From assembly GCA_937892155.1 (NCBI GenBank), contig CALAUG010000024.1, positions 1-59,570 on the forward strand: DNA of 59,570 bases. The letters are read 5' to 3'. The position numbers and the translations under genes were made by a program. The notes beneath the pieces are model-generated. The model saw nothing but the letters and a program-made list of their open reading frames with translations. It ran no database searches and was not told the DNA's origin. Below, in pieces: positions 1 through 9,060 of the stretch. Each line of letters opens with the position of its first letter. The stretch's first letter is position 1. This DNA is from an uncultured Bacteroidales bacterium. GTDB taxonomy: Bacteria > Bacteroidota > Bacteroidia > Bacteroidales > UBA1715.

Positions 1-2908
1 TTGTTGGTGCTGATGCCAAAACTTCGTTTTCTGCATTATACCATATTAATTGATTGCCTTCTTCCGCAGTTGCCGACAATGTAAAGCCCTCTTCTCCTTG
101 ACAAACTTCATACGAAGCTGTTTCAACAACAGGATCTGGAACTTTTTTATACACCGTAATAACTCTATCTTGGTTGTCGGTACAACCATTAGCGGCAGTA
201 GTTACTACAGATATTTGATAATCTTTTGCTTCTGTAAATGTTGCGGTTGTTGACTGACTGGTTGAATATTCAACACCGTCTATTGTCCACACATACGAGA
301 TTCCAATATCAGAAGAAACTTCTAACGTAACCACATCTCTTGTTGCTGCCGACTCTACCAATTCACAAGTAACCGTAGGTTTTTGTTTAACGAGTACCGA
401 TATAAATTCTTTTGGACCTTCAAGACCATCAATAACCTGAGATACAGCATAATGTTCTTCGTGAGGATAATCGGTTGCTGGTAATGGATCGGAATACAAT
501 TTTGCGAACAAACCATTATCTTGTTTGACATACCATTGTAACGTAGCCGAAGCGTCAGCTTGAGCAGTAATCATAGTTGCTGTCTCCATTTGACAATATA
601 CATATTCCAAAGTTTCAACATATGGTTTTGCAACTTTGTCAGAAGGGACAACATTTAATTTACAAGAATCAATAAATTGGTATGTGTTTGTTCCATCTGA
701 GTACGTCAAATTAATTATTAAGGAATCAGTTCCCTCTAACACACCAGTTACCTTGCAAGTTCCATCTACTTGAGGAGTAAATTGTACGCAACCATTATAC
801 TCTTTTAATAAAAACGTAAGATTACTAAAATCGTTGATTGCGTAATACGTAGGTTCTATAGTAATTGTTCCACCAATTTCAACTGTATAGTTGTCATCTG
901 AAAAAGCAGCCATAGGCTCTCCATTGACACTTACAGCGACATATTTTTGAGCAGTAGCCGTACAAGAAGCTTCGTCAGTTACTGTTACCATAAATGTAGT
1001 AGATCGTGCTAATGAAGTAGTGATTGTAGCTGTTTCTTCTTCACTTTCAACGCCACCAACTACCCATTCGTACGATGCGATTGTAGAACTTTGCGATGTT
1101 GCTTTTGCAGTTAAAGAAACACTTTCTCCTTCTTTCACAACAGATTTACCATCAATATATACAGTTGGATTTTCCTTTAATGTTAATGTAACAAATACCG
1201 TATCACTACCACAAGTGTTTTCTGTACTTGTTGCATACACACCAAATGTTTTTATTCCAGCCGACATTTCTCTTTGGCTCAATGTTTTATCTGTAGTTAC
1301 AATATTATTTGATGAATTTATCCATGCAACAGGACCTTCACTTGTAACAGTAAACGTAACTGGAGTTCCAGCACAAACTGTTTGTTCTGTCATATCAACT
1401 GTAGGAGCAGCAAGTTTTCCACCGACTGTAACAGTAATTTTAACTAAATCACTTTCAACCTCATTTAATGTTTGTGATACATAATAATATTGTACTCCTA
1501 AATTTTCTGTTGAAGGAATTGGAGCCGATGCTAAAGCGACCTTGTCTGCATCATACCAATTAAGTGTTGCATTCCTCTTTGCCGTAGCAGCCAATGCTGT
1601 AACTGTAGCACCTTTACAGAATATGTATTCAGTTTCTGGGACAATCGGTTCATTCGTTTCTTCTTTTGGTTCAAACGTAATATCGTATGTCTCAAGATTA
1701 AATTCAACATTGTTTTCATTTCCAAAACAACTTCCTATTGTAGGTACAAACGCAAATATCAATTCAGGCGTAGCATAAGGAACACCACCTGCACTTTGTA
1801 ACGAAGAAATTGGTAATGCAACACTAAAATCAAATTCCTCACCTGCTGTTACAGCAAGATTTTTTTCAAATACTGATAACTCGCCCCAATAACCTACAGC
1901 CTCGCGTTCGTCAACAAGACCTAATTCCAAAGAACCAGAAACATTAGAAGTTCCTTTCAGTTGGACGGTAAACGTATCGCCTTCGCTTGGTTTCCACAAA
2001 GAAGAATATCCGTCAACATATTCGTCAAGTGCAGCATTTATCTTTGATACTTCGCCATACTGCCAATAATCGCTTTCGCCAACATATCCAAGTCCTTCGA
2101 CATCGGTTCCATATTCATTCCAAACAATAGAAATGGTAGGAACAGGACGAACATGTATGGTCAATTCTTTTGTCATAATTAGCGTTGTTCCTTTAGTATA
2201 CGAACCTGCATCAACTAACAATTTTCCACGTATTTTAGTAGTTATTATCGCAATTCCTGGAGCGACTGCTTTCACTACGCCATTTGCGTCAACAGTTGCG
2301 ACAGACGAATTGCTGCTTTCATACGTTGGATATTCACCATTTCCCATATCTTCGAATTGGCTAAAACGTATGTTTGACTTGATGTCATAAGAGCCACCTA
2401 CTTGTAGGCTTATTCCCTTATCCGTATATCCATCAACATACATGCTGACAGAACCCATAAGCGAAATTTCATCTATCGTCAAAGTGATTTCATCAATTCC
2501 TTCCAATTTTTTCCATGCTTGAAATACAAGAGAATATTCGCCAAGAGATGGATTAGCACCAGTTTGCGTAACATACATTTTTGTCGTATTTGTAACAGAC
2601 TCGCCCTTCGCTATTTGAGTTCCGACTATTGCATACTCTGGATTCAACTCCTTCCAATACATAACATTTGCAGACCTATCTACAATATTAACACGAAGTT
2701 CTCCTATGAAATCTGAGGAAACTAAATCTGTAATTCCAAGTTCATACGCAGCATTCACTTCTGGCACGAAATCAGCACCTTTTATAACTAACTCGCCTTG
2801 ATAATACTGTTTGCCTTCATACTCTTGTGCCGACATTTTTATTGTGTACTGAGCGAACGAAGCCACCGTTAAAAACATTGAAACCAATAAAAGCAATCCT
2901 TTTCTCAT
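1..2908 (-). CDS. Large secreted Ig-repeat protein, N-terminal part (3' end beyond window)
   Basis: Open from an ATG at 2908 to the left edge without a stop, giving 969 codons. It begins with a signal peptide (MRKGLLLLVSMFLTVASFAQ), followed by a region resembling a secreted-protein N-terminal module. A Big_2-like bacterial Ig domain follows (core SSNSSVATVDANGVVKAVAP). The rest alternates Ig/PKD-like sheets with at least three copies of an Ig_7 (CHU_C-associated) module, recognisable by a conserved Cys, LNWYDAD / LQWYVKQ / LIWYNAE and a YYVSQ strand. Proteins of this build in Bacteroidota are T9SS-exported adhesins or matrix proteins, so a C-terminal sorting domain would be expected to the left of the window. 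GGGAAA lies just upstream of the start. The ligand is unknown. Confidence 0.85.
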   Translation of the reverse strand, partial: MRKGLLLLVSMFLTVASFAQYTIKMSAQEYEGKQYYQGELVIKGADFVPEVNAAYELGITDLVSSDFIGELRVNIVDRSANVMYWKELNPEYAIVGTQIAKGESVTNTTKMYVTQTGANPSLGEYSLVFQAWKKLEGIDEITLTIDEISLMGSVSMYVDGYTDKGISLQVGGSYDIKSNIRFSQFEDMGNGEYPTYESSNSSVATVDANGVVKAVAPGIAIITTKIRGKLLVDAGSYTKGTTLIMTKELTIHVRPVPTISIVWNEYGTDVEGLGYVGESDYWQYGEVSKINAALDEYVDGYSSLWKPSEGDTFTVQLKGTSNVSGSLELGLVDEREAVGYWGELSVFEKNLAVTAGEEFDFSVALPISSLQSAGGVPYATPELIFAFVPTIGSCFGNENNVEFNLETYDITFEPKEETNEPIVPETEYIFCKGATVTALAATAKRNATLNWYDADKVALASAPIPSTENLGVQYYYVSQTLNEVESDLVKITVTVGGKLAAPTVDMTEQTVCAGTPVTFTVTSEGPVAWINSSNNIVTTDKTLSQREMSAGIKTFGVYATSTENTCGSDTVFVTLTLKENPTVYIDGKSVVKEGESVSLTAKATSQSSTIASYEWVVGGVESEEETATITTSLARSTTFMVTVTDEASCTATAQKYVAVSVNGEPMAAFSDDNYTVEIGGTITIEPTYYAINDFSNLTFLLKEYNGCVQFTPQVDGTCKVTGVLEGTDSLIINLTYSDGTNTYQFIDSCKLNVVPSDKVAKPYVETLEYVYCQMETATMITAQADASATLQWYVKQDNGLFAKLYSDPLPATDYPHEEHYAVSQVIDGLEGPKEFISVLVKQKPTVTCELVESAATRDVVTLEVSSDIGISYVWTIDGVEYSTSQSTTATFTEAKDYQISVVTTAANGCTDNQDRVITVYKKVPDPVVETASYEVCQGEEGFTLSATAEEGNQLIWYNAENEVLASAPT

Positions 2909-3084
2909 ATCATTTTCCCTTTTAATTTCTTAAATATTAAAGTGTTATATTGACACTCTAACCCGTACGCAAGATAAAATTTTTACTGATTCTATAATTA
3001 AACTAAGTCCACTTTTTATCAACAAATAGACAAAATAAAAACTCAAATGGTTACAATCAATTCTTAAAAATGAAAAACGACGAT

Positions 3085-3125
3085 AAAAAAATAGTCGCCA
3101 GAAAATTGTTAATTTTATGGCGACT
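3085..3125 (-). terminator. Rho-independent terminator after purU
   Basis: AGTCGCCA (3093-3100) pairs with TGGCGACT (3118-3125), and an inner AAAATT/AATTTT extends the stem. Read on the minus strand the stem runs into a T tract (3085-3091). It separates the yebC-purU unit from the Ig-repeat gene. Confidence 0.85.
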
Positions 3126-3172
3126 GATAAATGGCACCTCTAAACTTTTTATTTGTCGAGGAGTATGCGTTT

Positions 3173-4042
3173 TTATTCAAAAACGATAGTTCTATTATTG
3201 TAAACCAAGGTTTTGTGTTGGATGTGCGACCAAATTGCTTTTGATAGCACGATTTTCTCCAAATCAAGACCCTTACGTTTCATATTTTCAACGTTGTCTT
3301 TGTGTGTAACTTCTGTAACACCTTGCGCAATAATTGGGCCTGCATCAAGTTCTGGAGTTACATAGTGACTAGTTGCACCAATCAATTTAACACCACGTGC
3401 GTAAGCCGATTCGTAAGGTTTTGCTCCTGGGAATGCCGGTAAAAATGAGTGGTGTATATTGATGATTCTATTTGTATAATCTTTAATGAAAGAATCCGAC
3501 ACAACCTGCATATAACGGGCAAGAATAATCAAATCAATATTATTGTCGAGTAACAATTTCTTGATTTTTGCTTCTTGTTCCAATTTGTTTTCCGGTGTGA
3601 TTGGCAAACAATAGTAAGGAATGTTGAATTCCTCGCCAATGTGACGAAGTTTTTCGTGGTTGCTGATGATAAGAGGAACTTCTATATCCCATTCGCCAGA
3701 ACGAGCACGCGAAAGAATATCGTAGATACAGTGGGAAAGATTGGAAACGAAAATAGCCAAACGTTGTTTCGTGTTTGAAAAATGGATTTCAAATTTCATA
3801 TTGGCAGGTTTTGCAACCAATGTTGTGAAATAATCACCGATTTTGTCGGCAGGAATATTGAATCCTTCCAAGTCCCATTGCACGCGCATAAAGAATTCAG
3901 ATTCCTGATGGTCAACGTGTTGGTCAACGTAAAGAATGTTTCCGTTATTTTTCAAAATAAAATCGGTAACCGCCATCACAATACCTTTTTGGTCTTTGCA
4001 ATGCACTAAAAGAGTTGCCGTTTGTTTTGTTTTATTTTCCAT
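3173..4042 (-). CDS. purU: Formyltetrahydrofolate deformylase
   Basis: Hydrolyses 10-formyl-THF to formate and THF, balancing the one-carbon pool and feeding formate to PurT-type purine synthesis. It is 289 aa, the usual length. An N-terminal ACT regulatory domain (about residues 8-85) precedes a formyltransferase fold. The active-site signature IHHSFLPAF lies at 196-204 and SHYVTPELDAGPI at 225-237, which supplies the catalytic Asn/His/Asp set with D233. The ATG is two bases after the yebC stop, so the two genes are very likely co-transcribed. A strong hairpin terminator follows. Confidence 0.95.
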   Translation of the reverse strand: MENKTKQTATLLVHCKDQKGIVMAVTDFILKNNGNILYVDQHVDHQESEFFMRVQWDLEGFNIPADKIGDYFTTLVAKPANMKFEIHFSNTKQRLAIFVSNLSHCIYDILSRARSGEWDIEVPLIISNHEKLRHIGEEFNIPYYCLPITPENKLEQEAKIKKLLLDNNIDLIILARYMQVVSDSFIKDYTNRIINIHHSFLPAFPGAKPYESAYARGVKLIGATSHYVTPELDAGPIIAQGVTEVTHKDNVENMKRKGLDLEKIVLSKAIWSHIQHKTLVYNNRTIVFE

Positions 4043-4044
4043 TA

Positions 4045-4797
4045 TTATTCTAACGCATTTGCAAGTTCGTCGGTTATTTCAAGATTGTGATAAACCGCAC
4101 TTACATCGTCGATTTCTTCCAAAGCATCGACAAAATTCATTACTTTTTGAGCTTCTTCCAATGGAAGTTCTTTCATTGTATTTGGAATACGTTTCAATTC
4201 GGCGCTGTCGATTTCCACGTTCAATTCTTCCAATTTCTTTTGAATGTCGCCAAATGAATCGTATGGACAATATAATGTCAAGATTTCTTCATCTTCTGCA
4301 TCAAGTTCATCCAAACCAGCATCAATCAATTCAAATTCAAATTCGTCCAAAGGCATTGAAACGGCTGTTCTTTTAATTTCGAACACACCTTTACGGTCGA
4401 AAATAAAAGCAAGCGAACCATTGTTACCCAAACTATTGTTGTATTTTTTGAAAACTGTACGGACAGCAGTAAATGAACGGTTGTTGTTGTCGCTCAAACA
4501 TTCTACGAACACGGCAACACCACCATTAGCATAACCTTCGTATGTCAACAATTCGAATTCCGATTTGTCTTGTTTACCTTTATTGATAGCACGTTCAATA
4601 ACGTCTTTTGGCATGTTTTGGCTCTTTGCGTTTTGGATGCAAAGACGCAAACGTGGATTCATATCCGGATCGCCGCATTGACCTTCTTTTACTGCAATTG
4701 TTATTTCCTTAGAAATACGAGAGAATATCTTACTTCTTTTAGAGTCGTTAGCTCCTTTGTCTCTCTTAATTTTTGCCCATTTACTATGACCTGACAT
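4045..4797 (-). CDS. yebC: YebC/PmpR (TACO1) family protein
   Basis: 250 aa with the family's invariant start MSGHSKWAKIKRDKGANDSK and the three-domain YebC layout. The family was long annotated as DNA-binding regulators. Later work on YebC/TACO1 points to a ribosome-associated role in translating difficult (for example proline-rich) stretches, so the regulator label should be treated with care. The acidic C-terminal third is normal for the family. It is first gene of a two-gene unit with purU, and a TAnnTTTG element lies 24 bp upstream on its strand. Confidence 0.93.
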   Translation of the reverse strand: MSGHSKWAKIKRDKGANDSKRSKIFSRISKEITIAVKEGQCGDPDMNPRLRLCIQNAKSQNMPKDVIERAINKGKQDKSEFELLTYEGYANGGVAVFVECLSDNNNRSFTAVRTVFKKYNNSLGNNGSLAFIFDRKGVFEIKRTAVSMPLDEFEFELIDAGLDELDAEDEEILTLYCPYDSFGDIQKKLEELNVEIDSAELKRIPNTMKELPLEEAQKVMNFVDALEEIDDVSAVYHNLEITDELANALE

Positions 4798-4820
4798 ACA
4801 CTATAATCTTTTAATTCGGG

Positions 4821-4828
4821 CAAATATA
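4821..4828 (-). promoter_or_regulatory. Bacteroidetes -7 element (TATATTTG), yebC
   Basis: Matches TAnnTTTG on the minus strand in the 81-bp divergent gap, 24 bp from the yebC ATG. No clear -33 TTTG partner was seen. Confidence 0.45.
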
Positions 4829-4838
4829 TAAAAAAGCC

Positions 4839-4846
4839 TACATTTG
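4839..4846 (+). promoter_or_regulatory. Bacteroidetes -7 element (TACATTTG), phosphoesterase
   Basis: Matches TAnnTTTG on the plus strand 33 bp before the metallophosphoesterase ATG, back to back with the yebC element. The -33 box is not obvious. Confidence 0.45.
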
Positions 4847-4878
4847 TAAATGTTTTTCGAGACGTTTTACTTAATACA

Positions 4879-5373
4879 ATGAAGAAAATACTGCTTATTT
4901 CCGACACGCACGATTATTTGGACGAGGCAATTTTGTCGCACGCACGTAACGTTGACGAAATTTGGCACTCCGGCGATATTGGTTCTCTGCACGTGTTGGA
5001 AACTTTGCAGCAAATCACTACGGTACGTGCTGTTTGGGGAAATATTGACGGGCAGGATTTGCGTATTCAAATTCCCAAAATTCAAAAATTTGAATGCGAA
5101 GGTTTGCGGATTATGATGACGCATATTGGCGGTTATCCCAATAAATACGAATCATCAATTTTGCCGCAAATTATTGAATATAAACCACATATATTCATAA
5201 GTGGCCATTCGCATATTCTCAAAGTCATGAATGATTCTAAACTTCATTTACTTCACATGAATCCCGGTGCTGTTGGCAAAACTGGTTTCCACAAACAACG
5301 CACAATGATAGAATTTGAAATAGACAACGGAACTCCTAAGAATTTGGCTGTGGTGGAATTCAACAGGTGGTAA
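4879..5373 (+). CDS. YfcE/MJ0936-type metallophosphoesterase
   Basis: 164 aa, the length of single-domain YfcE-type calcineurin-like phosphodiesterases. All dimetal ligands are present: D9 and H11 (SDTHD), D33 (HSGDIG), N55 (GNID), H82 (THIGG), and H110/H112 (SGHSH). Family members hydrolyse phosphodiesters in vitro, and the physiological substrate cannot be told from sequence. The 3' end touches the start region of the GNAT gene, suggesting co-transcription. Confidence 0.92.
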   Translation: MKKILLISDTHDYLDEAILSHARNVDEIWHSGDIGSLHVLETLQQITTVRAVWGNIDGQDLRIQIPKIQKFECEGLRIMMTHIGGYPNKYESSILPQIIEYKPHIFISGHSHILKVMNDSKLHLLHMNPGAVGKTGFHKQRTMIEFEIDNGTPKNLAVVEFNRW

Positions 5374-5387
5374 TAAATCAAATTGTC

Positions 5388-5867
5388 ATGCATAGTTTAC
5401 AGATTGTAGAAACTCACGTTGAATGTAAGGATTTAGAAAAAGTTTTTTCTAATAAAACCCTTCTCCATTACACCGATCTTGACTATTGCAAACATTACGA
5501 TGATGAAATTATTCGTCGATGGATTTCGGACACCAGTCGTATTACGTGGTGCGGATACGAGAATGGCGATTTTGTAGGTTTTGTGTCGGCACATTTGGTC
5601 GAAAAACATTTTACAGCTTCTATCACAATTGTGGTTGTTGAGAAATATCAACATAAAGGTTTTGCGAAACAACTGCTGGATTTTGCTGTTGAAAATATAC
5701 AGGCAAAAGGATTCGCGCGTATTGAGGCACAGATTTGTACCGAAAATTCGGGATCAGTCCAGTTGTTTGAATCAGCTGGTTTTTCAAGTGAAGGAATTTT
5801 ACGGAAAAACTTCCTGATTGACGGCATATTACGCGACTCATATATGTATGCCAAAATTGTTTTGTAA
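5388..5867 (+). CDS. GNAT family N-acetyltransferase
   Basis: About 159 aa from ATG 5388. An in-frame GTG at 5367 would add seven residues and overlap the upstream gene. The GNAT core is clear: strand motif ASITIVVVEKYQHKGFAKQL, the acetyl-CoA pyrophosphate loop (Q/R-x-x-G-x-A type, here YQHKGFAKQ), and the C-terminal SGSVQLFESAGFSSEGILR segment typical of the RimJ/RimL and SpeG side of the family. The substrate is unknown. Confidence 0.88.
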   Translation: MHSLQIVETHVECKDLEKVFSNKTLLHYTDLDYCKHYDDEIIRRWISDTSRITWCGYENGDFVGFVSAHLVEKHFTASITIVVVEKYQHKGFAKQLLDFAVENIQAKGFARIEAQICTENSGSVQLFESAGFSSEGILRKNFLIDGILRDSYMYAKIVL

Positions 5868-5921
5868 AATCATGATACAAGAAACAAAAGAATTCATTAC
5901 CTTCGTGTCCAAATAAGAAGA

Positions 5922-6797
5922 ATGGAAAGGGAAATATATACGTTCACGAGCAATTGCATCACAAACGCTTCTATTGAAACTTTGTTAGACGACGTCCTAG
6001 AAGTTGCAAAAAACCAAGGTTTTTCTAGAATTGTCACTCATTCTTTACGTTCTGTTACGTCGGAAATATTGAGCAACATTGTGTCGCACGCATATTTAAA
6101 GGATGACGAGCGCTCAATAACAATGTCAATTTTCACGACAAATGAAAAAACAATTCACATCAGCACAAAAAATTTCATACCTAACGAAGATGTAGGAACT
6201 ATCACAATTTGGCTGAACAAAATAAATTTACTTTCACACAGTGAATTAAAAGAATTACAGCGAAAAACGTTAGAAGATAGTTTAGACAAAACGGGCAGCC
6301 CACGTATTGGACTGATTATGATTAGGAGGAATACGTGCAAGCCGATTATCTGTAAATTCGAGCCATACAACGATGACATATCATATATCTCGCTTGATTT
6401 GGAAATAAGTTTGAACATTCAAGAAGACTTGAAGAAAGAGAAGACCAAACGTACTCCACAAGTCAATTTTGACATTCCAAATCAACTATTCGAGATTTCT
6501 GGTTTATCATTCCCAGAAAACGCAGAAGATTACTATTCTGAAATTGAACAGTGGATTGATGAGCACGAGCAATACATTAGCGAATTACAAAATCCTATCA
6601 TTAAAATTGATTTAGACTATTTCAATTCTATCTCACTGAAAAATATTGTGAGAACGATACGTGCACTACTTGCCACCAACCCCGATAAATTCTCAGTAAA
6701 TTGGTATTACGACGTTGATGACGAAATCTCTCACGAAGAAGGAATTGAAATGAGTGAGATTCTGCATAAGAAATTCAATTTTATTGAAAAGAATTAA
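5922..6797 (+). CDS. SiaB-like kinase fused to SiaC-like (DUF1987) phosphoprotein
   Basis: 291 aa with two halves. Residues 1-165 resemble SiaB/DUF6272, a SpoIIAB-like GHKL-type kinase: N-box SEILSNIVSHA (E48, N52) and an ATP-lid-like GSPRIGLIMIRRN (125-137). Residues 178-290 match DUF1987/SiaC: IPNQLFEISGLSFPENAEDY, then IDLDYFNSISLKNI and NWYYDVDDE. In Pseudomonas SiaC the phosphorylated Thr sits in the Y-x-N-T-S motif, and the aligned residue here is S236. In Pseudomonas these are two separate proteins controlling a diguanylate cyclase. Here they are one chain, with no SiaA phosphatase or SiaD cyclase nearby. The target is unknown. Confidence 0.85.
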   Translation: MEREIYTFTSNCITNASIETLLDDVLEVAKNQGFSRIVTHSLRSVTSEILSNIVSHAYLKDDERSITMSIFTTNEKTIHISTKNFIPNEDVGTITIWLNKINLLSHSELKELQRKTLEDSLDKTGSPRIGLIMIRRNTCKPIICKFEPYNDDISYISLDLEISLNIQEDLKKEKTKRTPQVNFDIPNQLFEISGLSFPENAEDYYSEIEQWIDEHEQYISELQNPIIKIDLDYFNSISLKNIVRTIRALLATNPDKFSVNWYYDVDDEISHEEGIEMSEILHKKFNFIEKN

Positions 6798-6809
6798 TTT
6801 CCTATTCGG

Positions 6810-8465
6810 TTATTTACTTCCCTTTAAAACACTCTCATACAGTTGAACATCCTTCAAATAGTGTTCTGCAGTTGTAATATAATTATCGCCACGTAACAAA
6901 AACTCTATTTGCCCTGTTTCTGAGTACAAATTTCGTATAATAAAAGATTCTAGTTCCTTTTTGATTGTTTCTTTTTCTTTCGCAAACAATCTCGATTGCG
7001 CAACATTTATATTTTGTTGTAGAGCACGTATTTGCTCAGAAACATCTATCTGTTCGTCTTTTGCCTTTGCGGCAAACTGATTTAACAGCTTTTCGCTCTC
7101 TGAATTATAACTATATCCCTGTGAATTACAGAATTCCACGAATTTCTGATAATCTGCGTCTGTCAACTTAAAAGTAGCCGGCTTTACCGAAATTGTGTCC
7201 TTATATGAATAATTAGCATTGATAAAATCAAAAAAGACAAATTCCTTTTTTAAATCACTTAAGAAAATAGAAGAAGAGTCAACGATTAGTTTTACATCAG
7301 GAATAATTCCACCCCCATCCTTCACAGGACGATGGTTACGCGTATAAAATGTTTTCTGTAAAGAATCGGGAACAACAGTTGGATTTCCATCAACATCACG
7401 GTGTGCATAATCCAGTTTTTGGATACATCTTCCACTTGGAATATAATATTTTGATGTTGTTACTTTTAATAAACAATTGTGAGCCAGTTCTTTACGTGTT
7501 TGTACCAATCCTTTACCAAAAGTTTGTGTACCTATAATGACTGCTCTATCTAAATCCTGCAAAGAACCAGAGACAATCTCAGAGGCAGATGCAGAACGTT
7601 CATTTACCAGTACTACTAACGGTATTTTTGCGTCATATGGTTCTGCAGGAGTTGAGAATTTGGAATTTTCAGTAGTCTTTTGCCCCTTCGTGTATACAAT
7701 TCTCTCGCCACGAGCTACAAATAGATTTACAATTTTGACAGCCTCCAACAACAGTCCTCCAGGGTTATCGCGCAAATCCAATATCAATCCTTTTGCACCC
7801 TGAACTTTTAAAGATGCACAAGCGCTCAATACATCTTTGGAACAGTCTTGCGAAAATTCATTCAATTTAATATATCCCAGTCCCGAAGTCAACATTCCAA
7901 AATATGGGACACTATTGATTTTTATATTCTGACGTTCTATTGAAAAACTCTTACGTTCACCATTTCGCATTATCACAAGTTTCAGAATCGTTCCCGATTG
8001 TCCCTGCAACAACGCCATACTCTCTTCTGACGGCTCACCAACTATAGAATGTCCATCTACTTCTACAATCATATCTCCTAAAATAAGACCAGCTTTTTGG
8101 GCTGGAGAATCCTTCCGTATATCCATAACCATTAGAGCGTTGTCGCGAGGTGTTACAGATGCACCAACACCTCCATACTCGCCTTTGGTCATTACCGTAT
8201 ATTTTTCAACATCGGATTCAGGGATAAAATTGGTATAAGGATCCAATGTCTTGAGCATTTCTGTGATTGTACGAGACATTATATCACCTGGAGCAAGTTC
8301 GTCCACATAGGAATTAGAAATTTCCGTAAACAATGAATAGAAAATATCCAGATTCTTGGCCGTCTCGAAATCCTTGGTGTCGTCATAACTCATTAAACCT
8401 AACGATGTTACGAGCACAGATACCACTAACGTAACTTTTATAATACTATTTCGTAAAAAACTCAT
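6810..8465 (-). CDS. S41 family C-terminal processing peptidase
   Basis: 551 aa from ATG 8465. A longer frame to 8510 starts inside yidD and was rejected because the signal-anchor begins at MSFLRNSIIKVTLVV. Order: membrane anchor (about 6-25), N-terminal helical segment, PDZ domain (about 90-180, GVGASV...AGLILGDMIVEVDG), S41 domain (about 190-370), and a C-terminal helical tail. The Ser-Lys dyad fits S293 in NERSASASEIVSG and K318 in TFGKGLVQ. It is a periplasmic tail-specific protease, the last gene of a tightly packed operon and 16 bp after yidD. The substrate is unknown. Confidence 0.92.
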   Translation of the reverse strand: MSFLRNSIIKVTLVVSVLVTSLGLMSYDDTKDFETAKNLDIFYSLFTEISNSYVDELAPGDIMSRTITEMLKTLDPYTNFIPESDVEKYTVMTKGEYGGVGASVTPRDNALMVMDIRKDSPAQKAGLILGDMIVEVDGHSIVGEPSEESMALLQGQSGTILKLVIMRNGERKSFSIERQNIKINSVPYFGMLTSGLGYIKLNEFSQDCSKDVLSACASLKVQGAKGLILDLRDNPGGLLLEAVKIVNLFVARGERIVYTKGQKTTENSKFSTPAEPYDAKIPLVVLVNERSASASEIVSGSLQDLDRAVIIGTQTFGKGLVQTRKELAHNCLLKVTTSKYYIPSGRCIQKLDYAHRDVDGNPTVVPDSLQKTFYTRNHRPVKDGGGIIPDVKLIVDSSSIFLSDLKKEFVFFDFINANYSYKDTISVKPATFKLTDADYQKFVEFCNSQGYSYNSESEKLLNQFAAKAKDEQIDVSEQIRALQQNINVAQSRLFAKEKETIKKELESFIIRNLYSETGQIEFLLRGDNYITTAEHYLKDVQLYESVLKGSK

Positions 8466-8481
8466 ACAAACTATATTTATA

Positions 8482-8703
8482 CTACGGAACAGGATCGTAT
8501 CCACTGCCACCCCACGGATTACAACGAAGCAGACGCTTTAACAATAACCAGCCACCCTTTATTATACCATATTTTTGTATCGCCTCAATTCCATACTGCG
8601 AACACGTAGGCGTATAGCGACACGCATTGGGCAGGAGCGGAGAAATGCACCATTGATACAACTTAATCGGTATAATAAAAATCGTACTAACTATTTTTCG
8701 CAT
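8482..8703 (-). CDS. yidD: Membrane protein insertion efficiency factor YidD
   Basis: 73 aa with the full YidD signature: an amphipathic N-terminus, IKLYQWCISPLLP, the Cys-rich CRYTPTCSQYGIEAI, and CNPWGGSGYDPVP at the end. It assists YidC-dependent insertion at the inner membrane. It overlaps the end of rnpA by 17 bp, the usual rnpA-yidD arrangement. Confidence 0.96.
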   Translation of the reverse strand: MRKIVSTIFIIPIKLYQWCISPLLPNACRYTPTCSQYGIEAIQKYGIIKGGWLLLKRLLRCNPWGGSGYDPVP

Positions 8704-9052
8704 CCTTCAATATTTTTCGAAGATTTTGTTCTATTATCTGTTCCAGGTTTTGCTGAGTTCGAAAATCTTCATCGCAATAGACAACAAGCAATTTAAGAGA
8801 CAAACCTTTAAAATCAACACATGGATATATGTGACGAATACCTTCGCGAATACGGCGTTTCACCAAATTTCTATCGACTGCATGATGAAATTTCTTTTTG
8901 GGAACACTAATTGCAACCTGAAATGAAGCTATTTCGCTCTTTTCTAAAACATATAAAAACCTAAGGGGGTAACTCGTACACGTTTTACCCCCTTTAAGAA
9001 CAGCCTGAAAATCATTTTCAAGCGAAAGCTTATGTTCGTGAAGAAACCCCAC
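8687..9052 (-). CDS. rnpA: Ribonuclease P protein component
   Basis: 121 aa, the normal size. It binds the RNase P RNA and helps remove tRNA 5' leaders. The RNR signature is present (DRNLVKRRIREG), preceded by a basic SVPKKKFHHAV strand. The start is a GTG at 9052, eight bases after the hemD stop; no better in-frame ATG exists. It overlaps yidD downstream. In this lineage rnpA sits with hemD rather than rpmH. Confidence 0.95.
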   Translation of the reverse strand: MGFLHEHKLSLENDFQAVLKGGKTCTSYPLRFLYVLEKSEIASFQVAISVPKKKFHHAVDRNLVKRRIREGIRHIYPCVDFKGLSLKLLVVYCDEDFRTQQNLEQIIEQNLRKILKDAKNS

Positions 9053-9060
9053 GATTGGTA

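Noticed and set aside
1020..1778. Plus-strand frames of 60-154 codons within 1-2908
   Set aside because: They lie antisense to the continuous minus-strand Ig-repeat gene, lack recognisable domains and have no start signals.
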